A stretch of DNA of 64,000 nt, from assembly GCA_033439265.1 (NCBI GenBank), contig JAVTVX010000017.1:13974501-14038500 (forward strand), written 5' to 3'. The notes below the pieces were generated by a model, which was not told the origin of the DNA, ran no database searches, and saw nothing but the letters and a program-made list of their open reading frames with translations. The number at the start of each line of letters is the position of its first letter. Position 1 is the stretch's first letter. The DNA is from Dillenia suffruticosa (lineage: Eukaryota; Streptophyta; Magnoliopsida; Dilleniales; Dilleniaceae). Position numbers and translations under genes: made by a program. Below, one piece after another: positions 1 to 11,300 of this stretch.

Positions 1-2
1 TT

Positions 3-914
3 TTTGATGTATGGGGTATGGATTTCATGGGACCATTCCCTAGCTCATGTGGATGTTTATATATTTTGCTTGTGGTAGATTATGTTTCGAAATGGGTAGA
101 AGCAAAAGCCACCCGTACTAACGATTCTAAGGTTGTTGTAGGCTTTCTTAAATCTAATATTTTCAGTAGATTTGGAGTGCCGAAGGCGATTATTAGTGAT
201 CAAGGTACACAGTTTTGTAACCGTACGGTGGAGGCTTTAATGCGAAAGTATAGGGTAAATTACCGAGTGGCTACCGCATATCATCCACAAACCAATGGGC
301 AAGTGGAAGTTTCCAACCGAGAAATCAAAAACATTCTAGAGAAGACGGTGAATCCAAGTCGTAAGGATTGGAGTTTACGATTGAAGGATGCACTTTGGGC
401 ATACCGAACGGCATACAAAACCCCAATTGGAATGTCACCGTATCGTTTAGTCTTCGGTAAGTTATGTCATTTACAAGTTGAAATTAAACATCGTGCTTTT
501 TGGGCAGTTAAGCAATGCAACTTAGATGCCAAGGAAGCTGGAGTGGAAAGGAAATTACAGCTCCAAGAGTTGAAAGAGATTCGTTTGGAGGCGTAAGACA
601 ATGCAAGGATGTATAAGGAACGAACAAAATACCTTCATGACAAATTCTTATATCGGAAACAATTCTCGGTAGGGCAAAAAGTTCTCCTTTACAATTCAAG
701 ATTGAAACTCATGGCGGGTAAGCTTAAATCTCGTTGGGCGGGACCATACGTTATTGTAAGTATCTCTCCATTTGGTATGATTCAAATTCACAGTTTGGAA
801 ACTAACAAAATTTTTCAGGTTAATGATCATAGACTCAAACTTTTTGTCGAAGGTTTTGATTTATCTATGGTGGAGGAGATAAATCTAACAAACCCGGTCT
901 ACGTTGAAGGATGA
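3..914 (+). pseudogene. Ty3/gypsy (Athila-like) integrase, 5'-truncated by window edge, one in-frame stop
   Basis: C-terminal part of a retrotransposon pol polyprotein: the integrase core that inserts element cDNA into the genome. The frame is open from base 3 ([13 protein letters not shown]), so the upstream part lies outside the window. The catalytic triad is visible: Asp in DFMGPFP, Asp in ISDQGTQF, and Glu in TNGQVE, with exactly 35 residues between the last two (DD35E). An [12 protein letters not shown] block and a C-terminal RWAGPYVIVSISPFG block are typical of plant Ty3 integrases. A TAA at 594-596 interrupts the frame, and the same frame resumes at once (DNARMYKER), so a single substitution broke the protein. 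The frame ends at 914. A strongly conserved spacer motif (GGGAGGCAA) follows, as in Athila/Tat elements. Lineage is inferred from that spacer; integrase identity is certain. Confidence 0.93.
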
Positions 915-1680
915 TTTGAGGAAACAATGTCGAGCCAACGACATTAAACAAAAGCGCTATTTGGGAGGCAATCCAAAAAAAAAATTTATCTTTATAATTT
1001 GTTTTCTTCATTTATGTTAGTTTAGTCAGGTTTGAACTTTACATTTGTTTAAAAAATAAATAAAAAAAATAAAAAATCTGACAGATGTGCTCTTTTGTTA
1101 AGGCGTGCCCACGCCTTAACAGGTCTCCCATTCTGCCTATTTTTGCCTATATGCTTTTTATAACCAGAAATGGACTTTAGTTAGGGCGTGCCCACGCCTT
1201 AACCAAAGTCCACTGCTGCCTACGTAAGAGAAAGGCACTTGTAACTCACAGTAATGGGTCTTTCTTAGGGCGTGCCCACATTCTAAAGTCCCTCGCATTC
1301 TGTCACCTAAAAAAAAAAAAAAAAAACATAAACACAAAAAAAAAAAAAGAAAAGAAGGGGAGTTTCACGTCTCTGCTGTAAATTGTTCTAACCATTTTCC
1401 CCTTTTGTCTTTAGGGTTTCTTTATTCTCTGCATCGCAGGTCCTTCATCCCCGAATTGTAGGAAATTGATTAGGGGTTCTTCGTCAACCCCTTATCTCAC
1501 ACTTCGTCTCATCATCAATCAGAGAGATCATTGAAGCAATTCCACCTGAAACCTCTTCCCATGCCTTTGGTTTTCTCACTTGCTCATCGCCATTGCAGGA
1601 CCATCCTCTTTGTGCAGCCGTCGAACTCCATGGGGGTGGAAACATTCAGCCCAGCAACGTTATGGCTTGCGGCCTCGGGA
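915..1680 (+). other. 3' spacer of Athila-like element after pol
   Basis: The untranslated region directly after the integrase. It opens with the motif around 922-968 (GTCGAGCCAACGACATTAAA, then TTTGGGAGGCAAT), which recurs at 1782-1828 and, on the minus strand, at 37145-37200. Next come A-rich runs, three palindromic blocks (separate entry), and a stretch from about 1340 that resembles the leader of the accessory ORF of such elements. No open frame of useful length is recognisable here. The region ends where a second copy of the integrase tail begins. Confidence 0.7.
1097..1288. repeat. Three regularly spaced palindromes
   Basis: Palindrome 1 (1097-1120) has perfect 11-bp arms GTTAAGGCGTG around CC. 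Palindrome 2 (1172-1211) has 19-bp arms with two mismatches around CC; its core is again GGGCGTG-CC-CACGCC. Palindrome 3 (about 1262-1288) is weaker: GGGCGTG-CC-CAC with degenerate flanks. The centres are at 1108.5, 1191.5 and 1275.5, so the spacing is 83-84 bp. RNA from either strand could form hairpins. Function unknown. Confidence 0.85.
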
Positions 1681-1832
1681 GGACAACGATTGAAACCATT
1701 TATTGACAGATTTGATGTCTCTACAGTGGAGGAAGTTCATTTGGCACATCCCACATACAAGGAGTAAGACGAGAAGACAATGTCGAGCTAAAGACGATAA
1801 ACAAAGGTGCTCATTGGGAGGCAACCCAATAG
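1681..1832 (+). pseudogene. Second copy of integrase C-terminal tail plus spacer motif
   Basis: Residues QRLKPFIDRFDVSTVEEVHL and onwards, encoded at about 1684-1767, correspond to HRLKLFVEGFDLSMVEEINL at the end of the first integrase (about 825-905). The same downstream motif follows (GGGAGGCAACCC near 1815-1828). The order integrase tail - spacer - integrase tail - spacer cannot be a single normal element. It implies a partial tandem duplication or recombination between two related elements, with the breakpoint near 1680. Confidence 0.8.
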
Positions 1833-3340
1833 TCCTATTTTTATTTTTATTTTTATTTTTATTATTTATTTATTTATTTATTTATTCATTTTCTTTATTT
1901 TCCTTCTTTAAACTTGCTTTAGGAGTGATTTTTCAAAAAAAAAAAAATGCAGAAGTAGTAATTCTTGCCTGATGATAGGATTATTTCAATCTTGCTTGAT
2001 TTAGGGATTAATTTAAAAAAAAAAATTCTTTCGAGCTCTCTTAGTTAATGTGCGTTGTTTGGTTAGCTGAAAACATATGAAGAATGGCATCTATCAATGG
2101 TCTTTATACTGGAAGTGGCTATTCATATCTTTACTAGTTTTATTTGAATGATAAACATGTGAGATTTGACACAACCCCATTAAAAGTGAGGTTTTGAGCT
2201 TAAAACGAGCAAATTCATTCTTTGTGCTCGGAATTTCTTTTCTTGAGTGAATATCACACTTGGATTGGTTATTCTAGAACTTGCATTGTTATACATTTCG
2301 ATATCACATCTAGGGTTTTATGTATTGAAATGACAAAGGCACCTAGATTTTACCCCACTTTGGCTTGCGTAAAAATTCGTACCTTGATTTATAATCCCCT
2401 TAGTGAACCAAATTGAGGCTGAGACCCTTTCTTTCTTCAAAACCCTTCAATACAACACTATAACCCTATTTTGGTTGGCGTTTCGACCCTTATACCAAGG
2501 ATATATATAGTTAATTATATGATATTAGTTATATGATTGCCTCATGAGATATTTATTGATTAGAGTTTTGATGATGATATTTGCTACATATGAAAAAGGA
2601 AAGAAAAAAGTTTGACTTTATTCATCTTTGAGCTGAAATGTTCTTTAAAATAAAAAATAAAAAATAAAAAAAAAGAGAAAAAAAGCTGCATTCTTGATAA
2701 ATTCATTTCAATCATGGATCGTAGAAAATAAAAGGTTGACATATTTAGGTGATTTGGAATGTTGGCTATGTTGAGCACATGTGGGTGACAAGATCATGAA
2801 TTTTTGATGTGCTACTTATGCGGGGCAAAGGTGTTATCGCAGAAAGAATCGTGTGGTTAGTTGCATATTATCCTTGGTATCTTTTAACCCTTAATATCCC
2901 TTTTTATCCTACCCTTTAACACAGCCACATTACAACCAAAAGAAAGACCTTTTGATTTTTGCATGAAATTCTAATTTTTAAGTGGTGGAGATTTGATATA
3001 TTTGCAAGCATATGGTAATGTCAATTCCAAAGTGTTGATTTGAGTGATATTGACATAGTCTTCATCTCTTGCTGAGTGTATTTGAGTGAACTCTTGGAGA
3101 GAAATGTTGAATTTTGCTATTTTGATTGTATGAGAATCTAGTGGGATTTGTAGTAGTTGCTCTCGTGCAAAGCACTTGTAGTACATGTCGTTTCGATTAT
3201 GTTCTAGGCTTGACTCTATGGTGCTAATTAGCTTTGGAGCTTGGAAGAAGAAAAATAATAATAATAATAATGGTTAGAACAATCTGCATTTTATCTGAAC
3301 AAGGATGCTTGAGGACAAGCATCGTTTAGGTATGGGGGAA
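1833..3340 (+). mobile_element. 3' untranslated domain of Athila-like element, ending in polypurine tract
   Basis: Non-coding, AT-rich, starting with a (TTTTA)n/(TTTA)n run at 1838-1886. A block at about 2880-2940 (ATCCTACCCTTTAACACAGC, then CACATTACAACC) recurs in reverse orientation at about 34700-34735 in the second Athila-like element. In both elements it lies about 410 bp before the final polypurine tract. The region ends GCTTGAGGACAAGC...TTTAGGTATGGGGGAA (3308-3340). That is the usual last internal sequence of Athila/Tat elements and primes plus-strand DNA synthesis. An (AAT)n run lies at about 3252-3271. Confidence 0.75.
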
Positions 3341-3560
3341 TGGAGGGAAGTAGTGAATACCACATCTAAGGAGCAGAAAACACTTGCAGGATGCCAGAGA
3401 TTAGTGATAGAATGATCATGGTTCATTCTATTTTCTTACCCGATGGTTCATTCTATTTGGTTTTTTTGAATCATTTACAAAGGGAGACCTGCTCCATCCG
3501 CATTCAGAAAAGATAAACGAGTATAGCTGCATCTTGCCTATTTGAGTTTAAGTTGTGAAT
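3341..3560 (+). mobile_element. Probable start of 3' LTR of the Athila-like element (end not found)
   Basis: By analogy with the second element, where the LTR begins directly after GGGAATT, the 3' LTR here should begin TGGAGGGAAG at 3341. I cannot see its other end or a target duplication, and no second copy lies in the window for comparison. The right boundary given is arbitrary. Confidence 0.35.
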
Positions 3561-3845
3561 TGGATCACCACAAAATAAGCTAGTCCTCGTGGTATAACTC
3601 ACTAATGAAAAGATGCTTTAGCCACTCCATAGTAGTCCACAGAGAGCACAAAAAGTGTCGTACCTTGCATGATGGAGATAAACATGTGTCTGTAACGTAA
3701 AGCGTTATCATTGATCTCCAAGAAACAGACAAGGGAATGTATCCGTGTCTACCGAGGGACTCAACGCACAACTAACTTACCACTACCCAACAGGGGTTTC
3801 TCCTTTGCATCTAGGGTTGCATCTGCATATTGAGGGGTCACACCC

Positions 3846-3986
3846 CTATTTTAACTTCATCTGGAGCCTTCTCAGTTTGGCTTGAAGACGTCTGTCCACC
3901 TTCTTGGGAATGGTCTTCATGTTATCAAAAGTCAATATCTCATTCCTCACTTTACAAACCAAATGCAGATCAACAGCTGAACCACC
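3846..3986 (-). other. Unidentified 46-codon reading frame ending in stop, possible last exon
   Basis: Read on the minus strand, 3986 down to 3846 encodes a basic, helix-prone peptide beginning GGSAVDLHLV and ending KKVDRRLQAKLRRLQMKLK before TAG. It has no ATG, and a stop lies three codons upstream, so it could only be a 3'-terminal exon or a relic. It lies about 390 bp downstream of the SCYL2 stop codon and beyond a plausible poly(A) signal, so it is probably not part of SCYL2. The composition looks more like real coding sequence than the AT-rich surroundings. I do not recognise the family. Confidence 0.3.
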
Positions 3987-4017
3987 CTTAAATGCTCATA
4001 TACCAATTCAAATTTCC

Positions 4018-4375
4018 TTTATTCTCTTCTGAGTTTGAACGTCGCAAAGAATACACTATCATGTTGAGATACTTTCAACATACAATTCAGACAATATCGG
4101 CAGGCAAAAAATAAGGAAAAGAAGAATATTGATGCTAATGACAAAATTTTACATGCAAAAACTCAATAATAATTTTTGTTTTCTATCATGATACAAACCA
4201 CACAGTTCCAAGAAAGCTAATGTCATTCCCCGTGCATTGAACTTTGTAGCTTCCCTCTCTAATGCATGGAAAATTTATAGCACTTTTTGGCTGGGCAGTG
4301 TGATGGCCTTGATCTACAAGAGGGTTCCTGCATACCGTTTGATTTTAACAAGTTTCAAAGATACAAACCCCAGGC
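4018..4375 (-). other. Probable SCYL2 3' untranslated region
   Basis: Sequence between the SCYL2 stop codon (4376-4378) and the nearest downstream AATAAA on the minus strand (TTTATT at 4018-4023 on plus). The real cleavage site cannot be seen; the extent is inferred from this hexamer alone. Confidence 0.4.
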
Positions 4376-5339
4376 TCACAGCAAATCCAAAAGGGGTGGC
4401 TGTTCAGATGTTGACTTTGCCTGGCTTGCCCATGACATTGAAGATCGTGCAGGTTGCACTTCATTTCCCATGCCTCTTCCTCTACCTCTTCCTCTAACAA
4501 CCGCAGTTGATGGAGGTGGAGCAAGTCTGGGTGCAGTTTTCTCATTCTGGCTACTTGAGATCATAGATCCAAGATCCATGGGCTTTTTATCAGAATTAGA
4601 ACCAAAATTTGAAAAACCCGGGTGCTGTTTCAAATATCCAAGTGAGTTCTGAGGCTGGACCTGAAGAGAACTGTTCAGGCTACTAGGACTAGATGTAGAA
4701 CTTCCTTGATTCTGTCCCAATGGTACAGCTGGAGTGTTGAAGGCCCCCCATGTATTGTTGCTGTTGTTTTGAAAATTAATTCCATTGAGGGAATTTGCAT
4801 TTAAATCGGACACACTCTTCTCAGCAGAAGATCCTATTGTACCATTGTTCTGAGGACCAGCATTGCCTAATAAAGCACTAGGCCTTGGAGGCCAATCAGC
4901 AAAAGGGTCTAAGTCATCAAAACTAGAAGTTAAAGATGCATCTGATTTTGGCTTCTGATTCTGATTATCACCCATTTGAGGGGTAGCACCAGAAGATAGT
5001 CGAGGAGGCCACTCTATCTTAACTGGGAGGCTAGATGATGGTGCCTGCTTAGAAGAGACAGCAGATAGAGAGGAAGAATTTAATGGCACGGAGGAAACTT
5101 GGATTGTTTGATTACTTGGGAATGAGTTGTCCTTGATCAAATGCTGAAGAGAAGAATCAGAAGCCTTCTTTGTGGGACCCCAATCCTCATCCCATGATGG
5201 GCTGCTCTTTGGTGTAGAAAAGTGAGACCCACTTGGTTTCTTCAAAGATTCAGACTGCAAGCCATTGGCTAGAGTAGAAGATTTCACCTCAGGTACTCCA
5301 GATTCGGTCACTGTAACACCCTTTTTCTCCTCTATCTTC
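4376..5339 (-). other. SCYL2: SCYL2 exon 14: disordered clathrin/adaptor-binding tail
   Basis: The single 964-nt last exon encodes residues 614-934, rich in Ser, Asn, Gln and Pro with no recognisable fold. Visible short motifs are a DPF in [13 protein letters not shown] (758-760, adaptor-ear type), two WPPR repeats (724-727, 763-766), an RGRGRGRG tract (896-903) and a C-terminal PPLLDLL. LLDLL (930-934) resembles a type-I clathrin box. The motif functions are inferred from the family and from motif shape. Confidence 0.85.
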
Positions 5340-8300
5340 CTGCAATCATGCCAAACAGGAAAAGCATTGAGAGAGAGGACATAAATAAAATTCTCCACAA
5401 AGTTCATCAGACATAATGTGCAAGCATCCACAAAGTGTACGCTTACTAGAAGGTAGGAGATGAGAGAAGAGTATGACTAAGACAGTAATCATACCTAAGA
5501 ATATCCTTCACAAAAAGCATATATTTTGCAAATTGCTGAACATTTAATTGTTGAGCAACAAGAAGTGGCATGAGAAGAGGGAGGACATACTCTGCAACAA
5601 ATTCTACTCCATTCTGGAAAAACAAGTGCCTTCCGTTGCTGCATCTTTCTAGGTGCTGGCAATCATGAAAGATATATGAACTGATATAAAAACTAGAGAG
5701 GAAATGCTTACCTGCTTAAGAATTGAGTTTGCAACTCCGAGAGTACACATAAGGGTTGGAGGAGATCTGTCCACCGCAGTACATCGTTGGATTGTTTGTA
5801 AGATGTCTAGCACAGCTTGTTTGTCAACAGCCGGCACCAAGTCACCCAAGCAAAGTAAAGCATTTACTCTAACCTGCCAATGACATCAATACAGATTGAA
5901 AATTTAAGATTTTACATAGAGCAACAAACAAAAAACTTGTGCTGTAAAGAAAAAATAATCAATAAAAGCAATCAGCAAATTTATATCAGCAGTACAAAGC
6001 AACCCGAAAACTGTGCTAACTACAATTCCCTATGAATTGTCCAGACAAGAAGTTTGTTTTCTCTGTCCTTTAAGCTGTATCCAAACAATTAGGTATGGAT
6101 GACTGGCAAAGAGGAAACTGATTCAGACCTCACAGTTAAGAACAAAGCTGGGATCTGGATAAACCAAGAAATACCTCAATGATAGCTACATAATGAAGCT
6201 TTGATATAGAGGGTCCATTCATAAGAATCACAGTCTATTCCCCAATCCACTTGCATACCAAGTTGGACAATCAATATTTATAATGTTTAAAGCCTCTCCA
6301 ATTTAAACTAAACACTGATCTAGAATGAAGCACACAAAGGGGGTCGGAGGTTTTGGCTCATACATCATATATGCACTAAAGTCCTAACTTAGATAAAAGA
6401 AGAGCGCTATGAATTGTCAAAATGCATTTTAAATGATTCAAGGGATGTCAAGGCAATAAGTGTTCTTTTTTTATTTTTTTTCTTTCTGCCTACACCTCGT
6501 CTATTTTGCCTCTTCCAGTTATATCTTCTTTCTGTAATCTGATGCTGCTACTTCTTTCTGTAATCTGATATTGTTATCTTTCACATACAAGATGAAGAGC
6601 TAGATTTAGATGATGATGTTGAAGAGGAGAATTTGGAGGACCACGAATAAACTCATGATAATGAGGATGATGAGATTGAATTGGAGGAATATAAAGATGA
6701 TTAGTAACTAGAAGTTTCATAATCTTTTATTACTTTTTCTCTCTTTCTTTTTTCATTTTATTTTATTTTCTGCTTCTTGTTGTTTTGAATTTTAGTCTTA
6801 ACTCTTATATGAACTTATTTGCTAAGTTTTCTGGTCTTTAGTGCACTTTGTTGTCATTAAAAGCCTTGACTCTTATGCATATTGATATTCTAGTATTATG
6901 CAATTATTGTATATATAAATATATATATTTTGATTTTGTACCTTAATTGCACTTTATATGAAAAAGCCTGCGTTTCGCTTTGCGTTTTATGCTTAAGCCC
7001 CGGGAGGGCCTGTCCTTTTTTGCACCTTTTGCTTTTAACTACTATGAATACAATTCAAATGTCCTATTTGGTTCAAAAATTCATTTTAGACTAAATCAGG
7101 CCCTAAGCGACATAAGATAATATTTAGAAATTTATTCAAACAAATACATCATTTAAATAGATTCAAGTAATGACATCAGTTATTAAGTTTTTAAATTGAA
7201 AAAAAATCTAACAAAAGACCTATGCATGGACTAGCTGTCCACCTGTCCATGCATTGCACCTGTCCATGCATTGGCCTGGGCTCCGGTTGAACTTTTAGGT
7301 CTCTTCTAGAAAATAAGCACTGATCTGAAATTAATCCCAGGCTCGGCACGAAGACTTGCCCGGAAATCTGTTTTATTCGTTGATATATCCTATTGGCCTC
7401 GCCCAAACACCTAGCAATGCTCAAGCTAGGCAAAAGTAAGAGAAAGCTCACTCTCTCATTTGAGTTCCTCATCTTGGACCTTATTGCCTTGACATCCCTT
7501 GAATATTAAAATCCATTTACAAACACTAGTATGCAACTTATATACACTTAGCCTGACTCACGAGAGGCACTCAATAACTAAGAACGGGAGTGCTGGAGCT
7601 CTTAAAAATGAGTAAACTAAGGCATAGCTTTTTTCTGGTTCATGCCCTGGAAAGCTTTTGATATCGCCTTCAAAAACCTGTGCCCAATCTCTCCTCCCTG
7701 GATATAGGATTGGAACGTGATCCTACTGCTCCAGGTGTTCACGCCTCCAAATTAACATGTACACTGGTTCTTCTGCCATTCTACTCACTCTTTACTACCT
7801 CTATTTTAAAACCAAAAGAGCAATCTGAGCAATACATTACACTGTAATTACTTGTTCCTCATCTAATCAACAGATTTATCTCAGTCTTTAAACTCTCAAA
7901 ACTTCAATGCCAACTTGTGTCAGCAGAGATAACTAAAATCCACATGAAAACATTGACCTCATAACATAAAAAAAATTGGATTAGATACACCCAAAGGGCT
8001 TTGATAGCCACAAGGGACATTCCATAAAACAATATATGTGACCTGTATTGTAATTAGCCGTTACAATAATTTCCCCTCTTATTAAGGTTTTTCTCCAAAT
8101 TTATCCATAACTCAACTTGTATTAGATCTCAAAATGTAAGCATATTTTTAACACAACTTGTCCCAAACCCTGGTAAAGGAGAAGGGTTGCGGTATGTTAA
8201 CAGTTAACGTAATACCATGAGAGACCAACATAGAAAATTCGTTGAGGCGTTCCCTTCTCAAACACATTGCATCGGATCCTGGGCATTGTGAAAAAATAGC

Positions 8301-11300
8301 AAGGACTACTAAGGCGTCGCCCGAAAGTAATGCACCACATCACCACCCGAATGTGGTGACAAGCAAGCAGGGGTTCTCGCATTTATATGGAAAGATGCGA
8401 CTAAAGAAATTAGTCCATAATGATATGATTTGCTTAGTCACCCAGAACATAGGAATCCTAACCGATAAGATAAGAGAGATAGAAGAAGTAATGATTAGAC
8501 GAAAGATTAATATTATGTTTCCAACAAACTAAGTACGTAGGGGAGAAGGGCAGAGAAGTACAGTCTCATGACCATAAGTTTTGGTATATGGGTAAGAATA
8601 AAACTAAGAAAGAGGTAAGAATAATTGTCCACAGAGATTTACAAGAGAATGCAATGGAAATCTGAAGGAAGGGAGATTGAATCTTGCTTATCAAACTAGT
8701 TAGCGGAGAAAACGTAACTAATATAGTCCATGTGTATGAACCTTAAATAAGTGTAGATACAACTAGAAAACAATAGTTCTGGGAAGGTCTAGATGAATTT
8801 ATACAATCCACACCTAGTAGGGAAAAATTATTTGTTGGATCAAATCTAAATAGGCATTTAGGGAAAAATAATGAAATCTTCGAAGCTGTACATGTAATCT
8901 TTGGCTTTAGTAGTGGGAATGAGGCGAGGGTACTATTTTAAATTTTGTCACAGCATTTGATTAGATACTTATAAACACTTCTTTTAAGAAAAGAGAGTCG
9001 AGCATGGTAACACATAGGAGTGGGTCAAATGCCAACCAAATTGATTGCTTGCTCACCAAAAAGACTGGTAGAATACATGTCAGAATTGCAAGGTTGTACC
9101 AGGTGAGTGTAACAACTCAACATAGCATTTTAGGTGTACATGTGCCTAAAAGGTAAAAGGATTGTCAATTTATAGAGCCAAGGATTAAGCGGAAGACAAA
9201 AATGTGGCAAATTTTAGAGAAATTAATTCAAAAAGTTACTTGGTTTACTAATGATAATTCGGAAACTATGTGAATAGAAATATCTAATAATATTAAAGAA
9301 TGAGATACGAAAGTTCTTAGCGTATACATGGGTCGAAAGCCAATATGCAAGGAGTCATGGTGGTGGAATAAGAAAATCCAAATTGCTATACGAACTAAAA
9401 GAGTGTTATAGGTATTTTAAAAGTAAGAGAGGTAGTGATGTGTTTGAAAATACAAAATTGCAAAAAAGAAATGAAAACAATTATTCCCGAATCAAATAGC
9501 TATATATATAACGAATTATATAAAAAACTAAAAACTAAAAACTAAAGATGGAGAAAAAAAACTTTACAAAATTGTCAAACTAAGGGATATGAAAGGAAAA
9601 TAACTAAACAATGTTAGTGTATCAAAAGTGAAACCAATAGTGTACTTGGAAAGAATGAGGACATAAGAAAAAGTTTAACGGACTATTTTTGATAACCTCT
9701 TTAACGTTGTAGGCATAAGAAATATCAACGATATTATGATACCTATAAAGGAGATCAATAAAGATTTTAAACGCAAGATTCGTACTCATGAAATAAGGTA
9801 GACCTTAAAGAAAATGAAGAATAATAAGGCTATAAGACCTGATGGCATCTCTATTAAGGTGTGGAAGTGTTTGGCTAAATTGCGAATGAGAATGTTGACC
9901 GATTTTTTTAACAAAATTTGACAAATCAAGAAAATATCTCAAACGTGAAGAGAGAGAGCACACTTGTACCATTATATAAGAATAAAAGTAACATACAAAA
10001 TTGTTTCAATTACAATTATAGGAGAATTAAACTTATTAGTCATACTATGAAGTTGTGGAAGAGAGTAATGAAGCCTATATTGAGATTGGAAAGATGTTTC
10101 AGAATCAATTTGTGTTCGTGCTAGGACGATTCACTATTGAAACCATTCATGTGCTTAGACATTTGATGGAGACTTTAGAGTACACAGGAGAGACTTGCAT
10201 ATAATATTATTGATATAGAGAAAGCGCATGACCAGGTTTCAGAGACATTGTGGTGAGTGTTGATGAAGAAGAGGATTTTTTCAAAATACACTGATTTTAT
10301 TAAAAGATATGTATGAGAGAGCTGTTACCGATATTAAAACAAGTTTAAATGATAGTTTTCCAATTAACATTGGATTTCACCGATACTCAACATTAAACCC
10401 CCACTTTTTTTAAGTGACAGATAAAATAGCGAAAAGTATTCAAGATGAAGTACTATAGTGTATACTTTTTGGCAATAATATAATGTTGTTCTACAAAACT
10501 AGGGAGAGAATTATCACTAAATTGAAGTGGATGATGGAGAAACAATTAAGTTAAGGGAATAGGATATAACAAAGAGTAAACGTTTTAGATACATTCTTCA
10601 TTCAAAGTGATGGCAATTAGACGGGGATGTAAATCATAGAATCCAATCGGGTTAAATGAAATGATAAAGTGTATCTGGACTTTTCTTTTTCTTTTTTCGA
10701 TCACACGATACCATTGCAGTTGAAAAAAAGGTTTTTATAAAATCACAGTAAGAACTATATTATTGTATAGTACCGAATGTTAGACCATTAAACAACAAAG
10801 AACATAAAATGCTTATAGTTGAAATGAAAATTTTCAGATGGATATATTGTTAAACAAGAAAAGATAGACTAAAAATGAAAAAATAAGTACTAAGTTCGGA
10901 ATGAATTTACTTCGGATAAGATGATAGAATATCACCTGAGGGAGGTTTGAAGATGTGCAACAAAAACCCAAAAATGCACTCGTTAGGAGGAGGAAAACTT
11001 TAAATGTGGGAGTTTAATGCAATGTCGGAGTAGACTATTGAACACGTGAATACAAATTATCCGTAAAGATATGAGTGTCAAAAGTTTAGTTGAAAAAATA
11101 ACTATAAATAGAAATGAGTGGCGTAGGAGAATCCTTATTATTATAAATTTAAGAATTTCTTCCTTTCCTTTCTCGTACATTGGTCTCAAACGTTGACTCT
11201 AAAATTTGATATTAATGCTCAATTTGTTATTGTTTTGAATTGTTTCATGAGATGGATGTTTCACCTTGAAAACAAAGGTTTATCTTACTTTTGCAAAATG

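Noticed and set aside
4237-4652. Plus-strand open frames of 86 and 121 codons
   Set aside because: They lie antisense to SCYL2 exon 14 and its 3' UTR; the minus-strand reading is clearly the conserved one.
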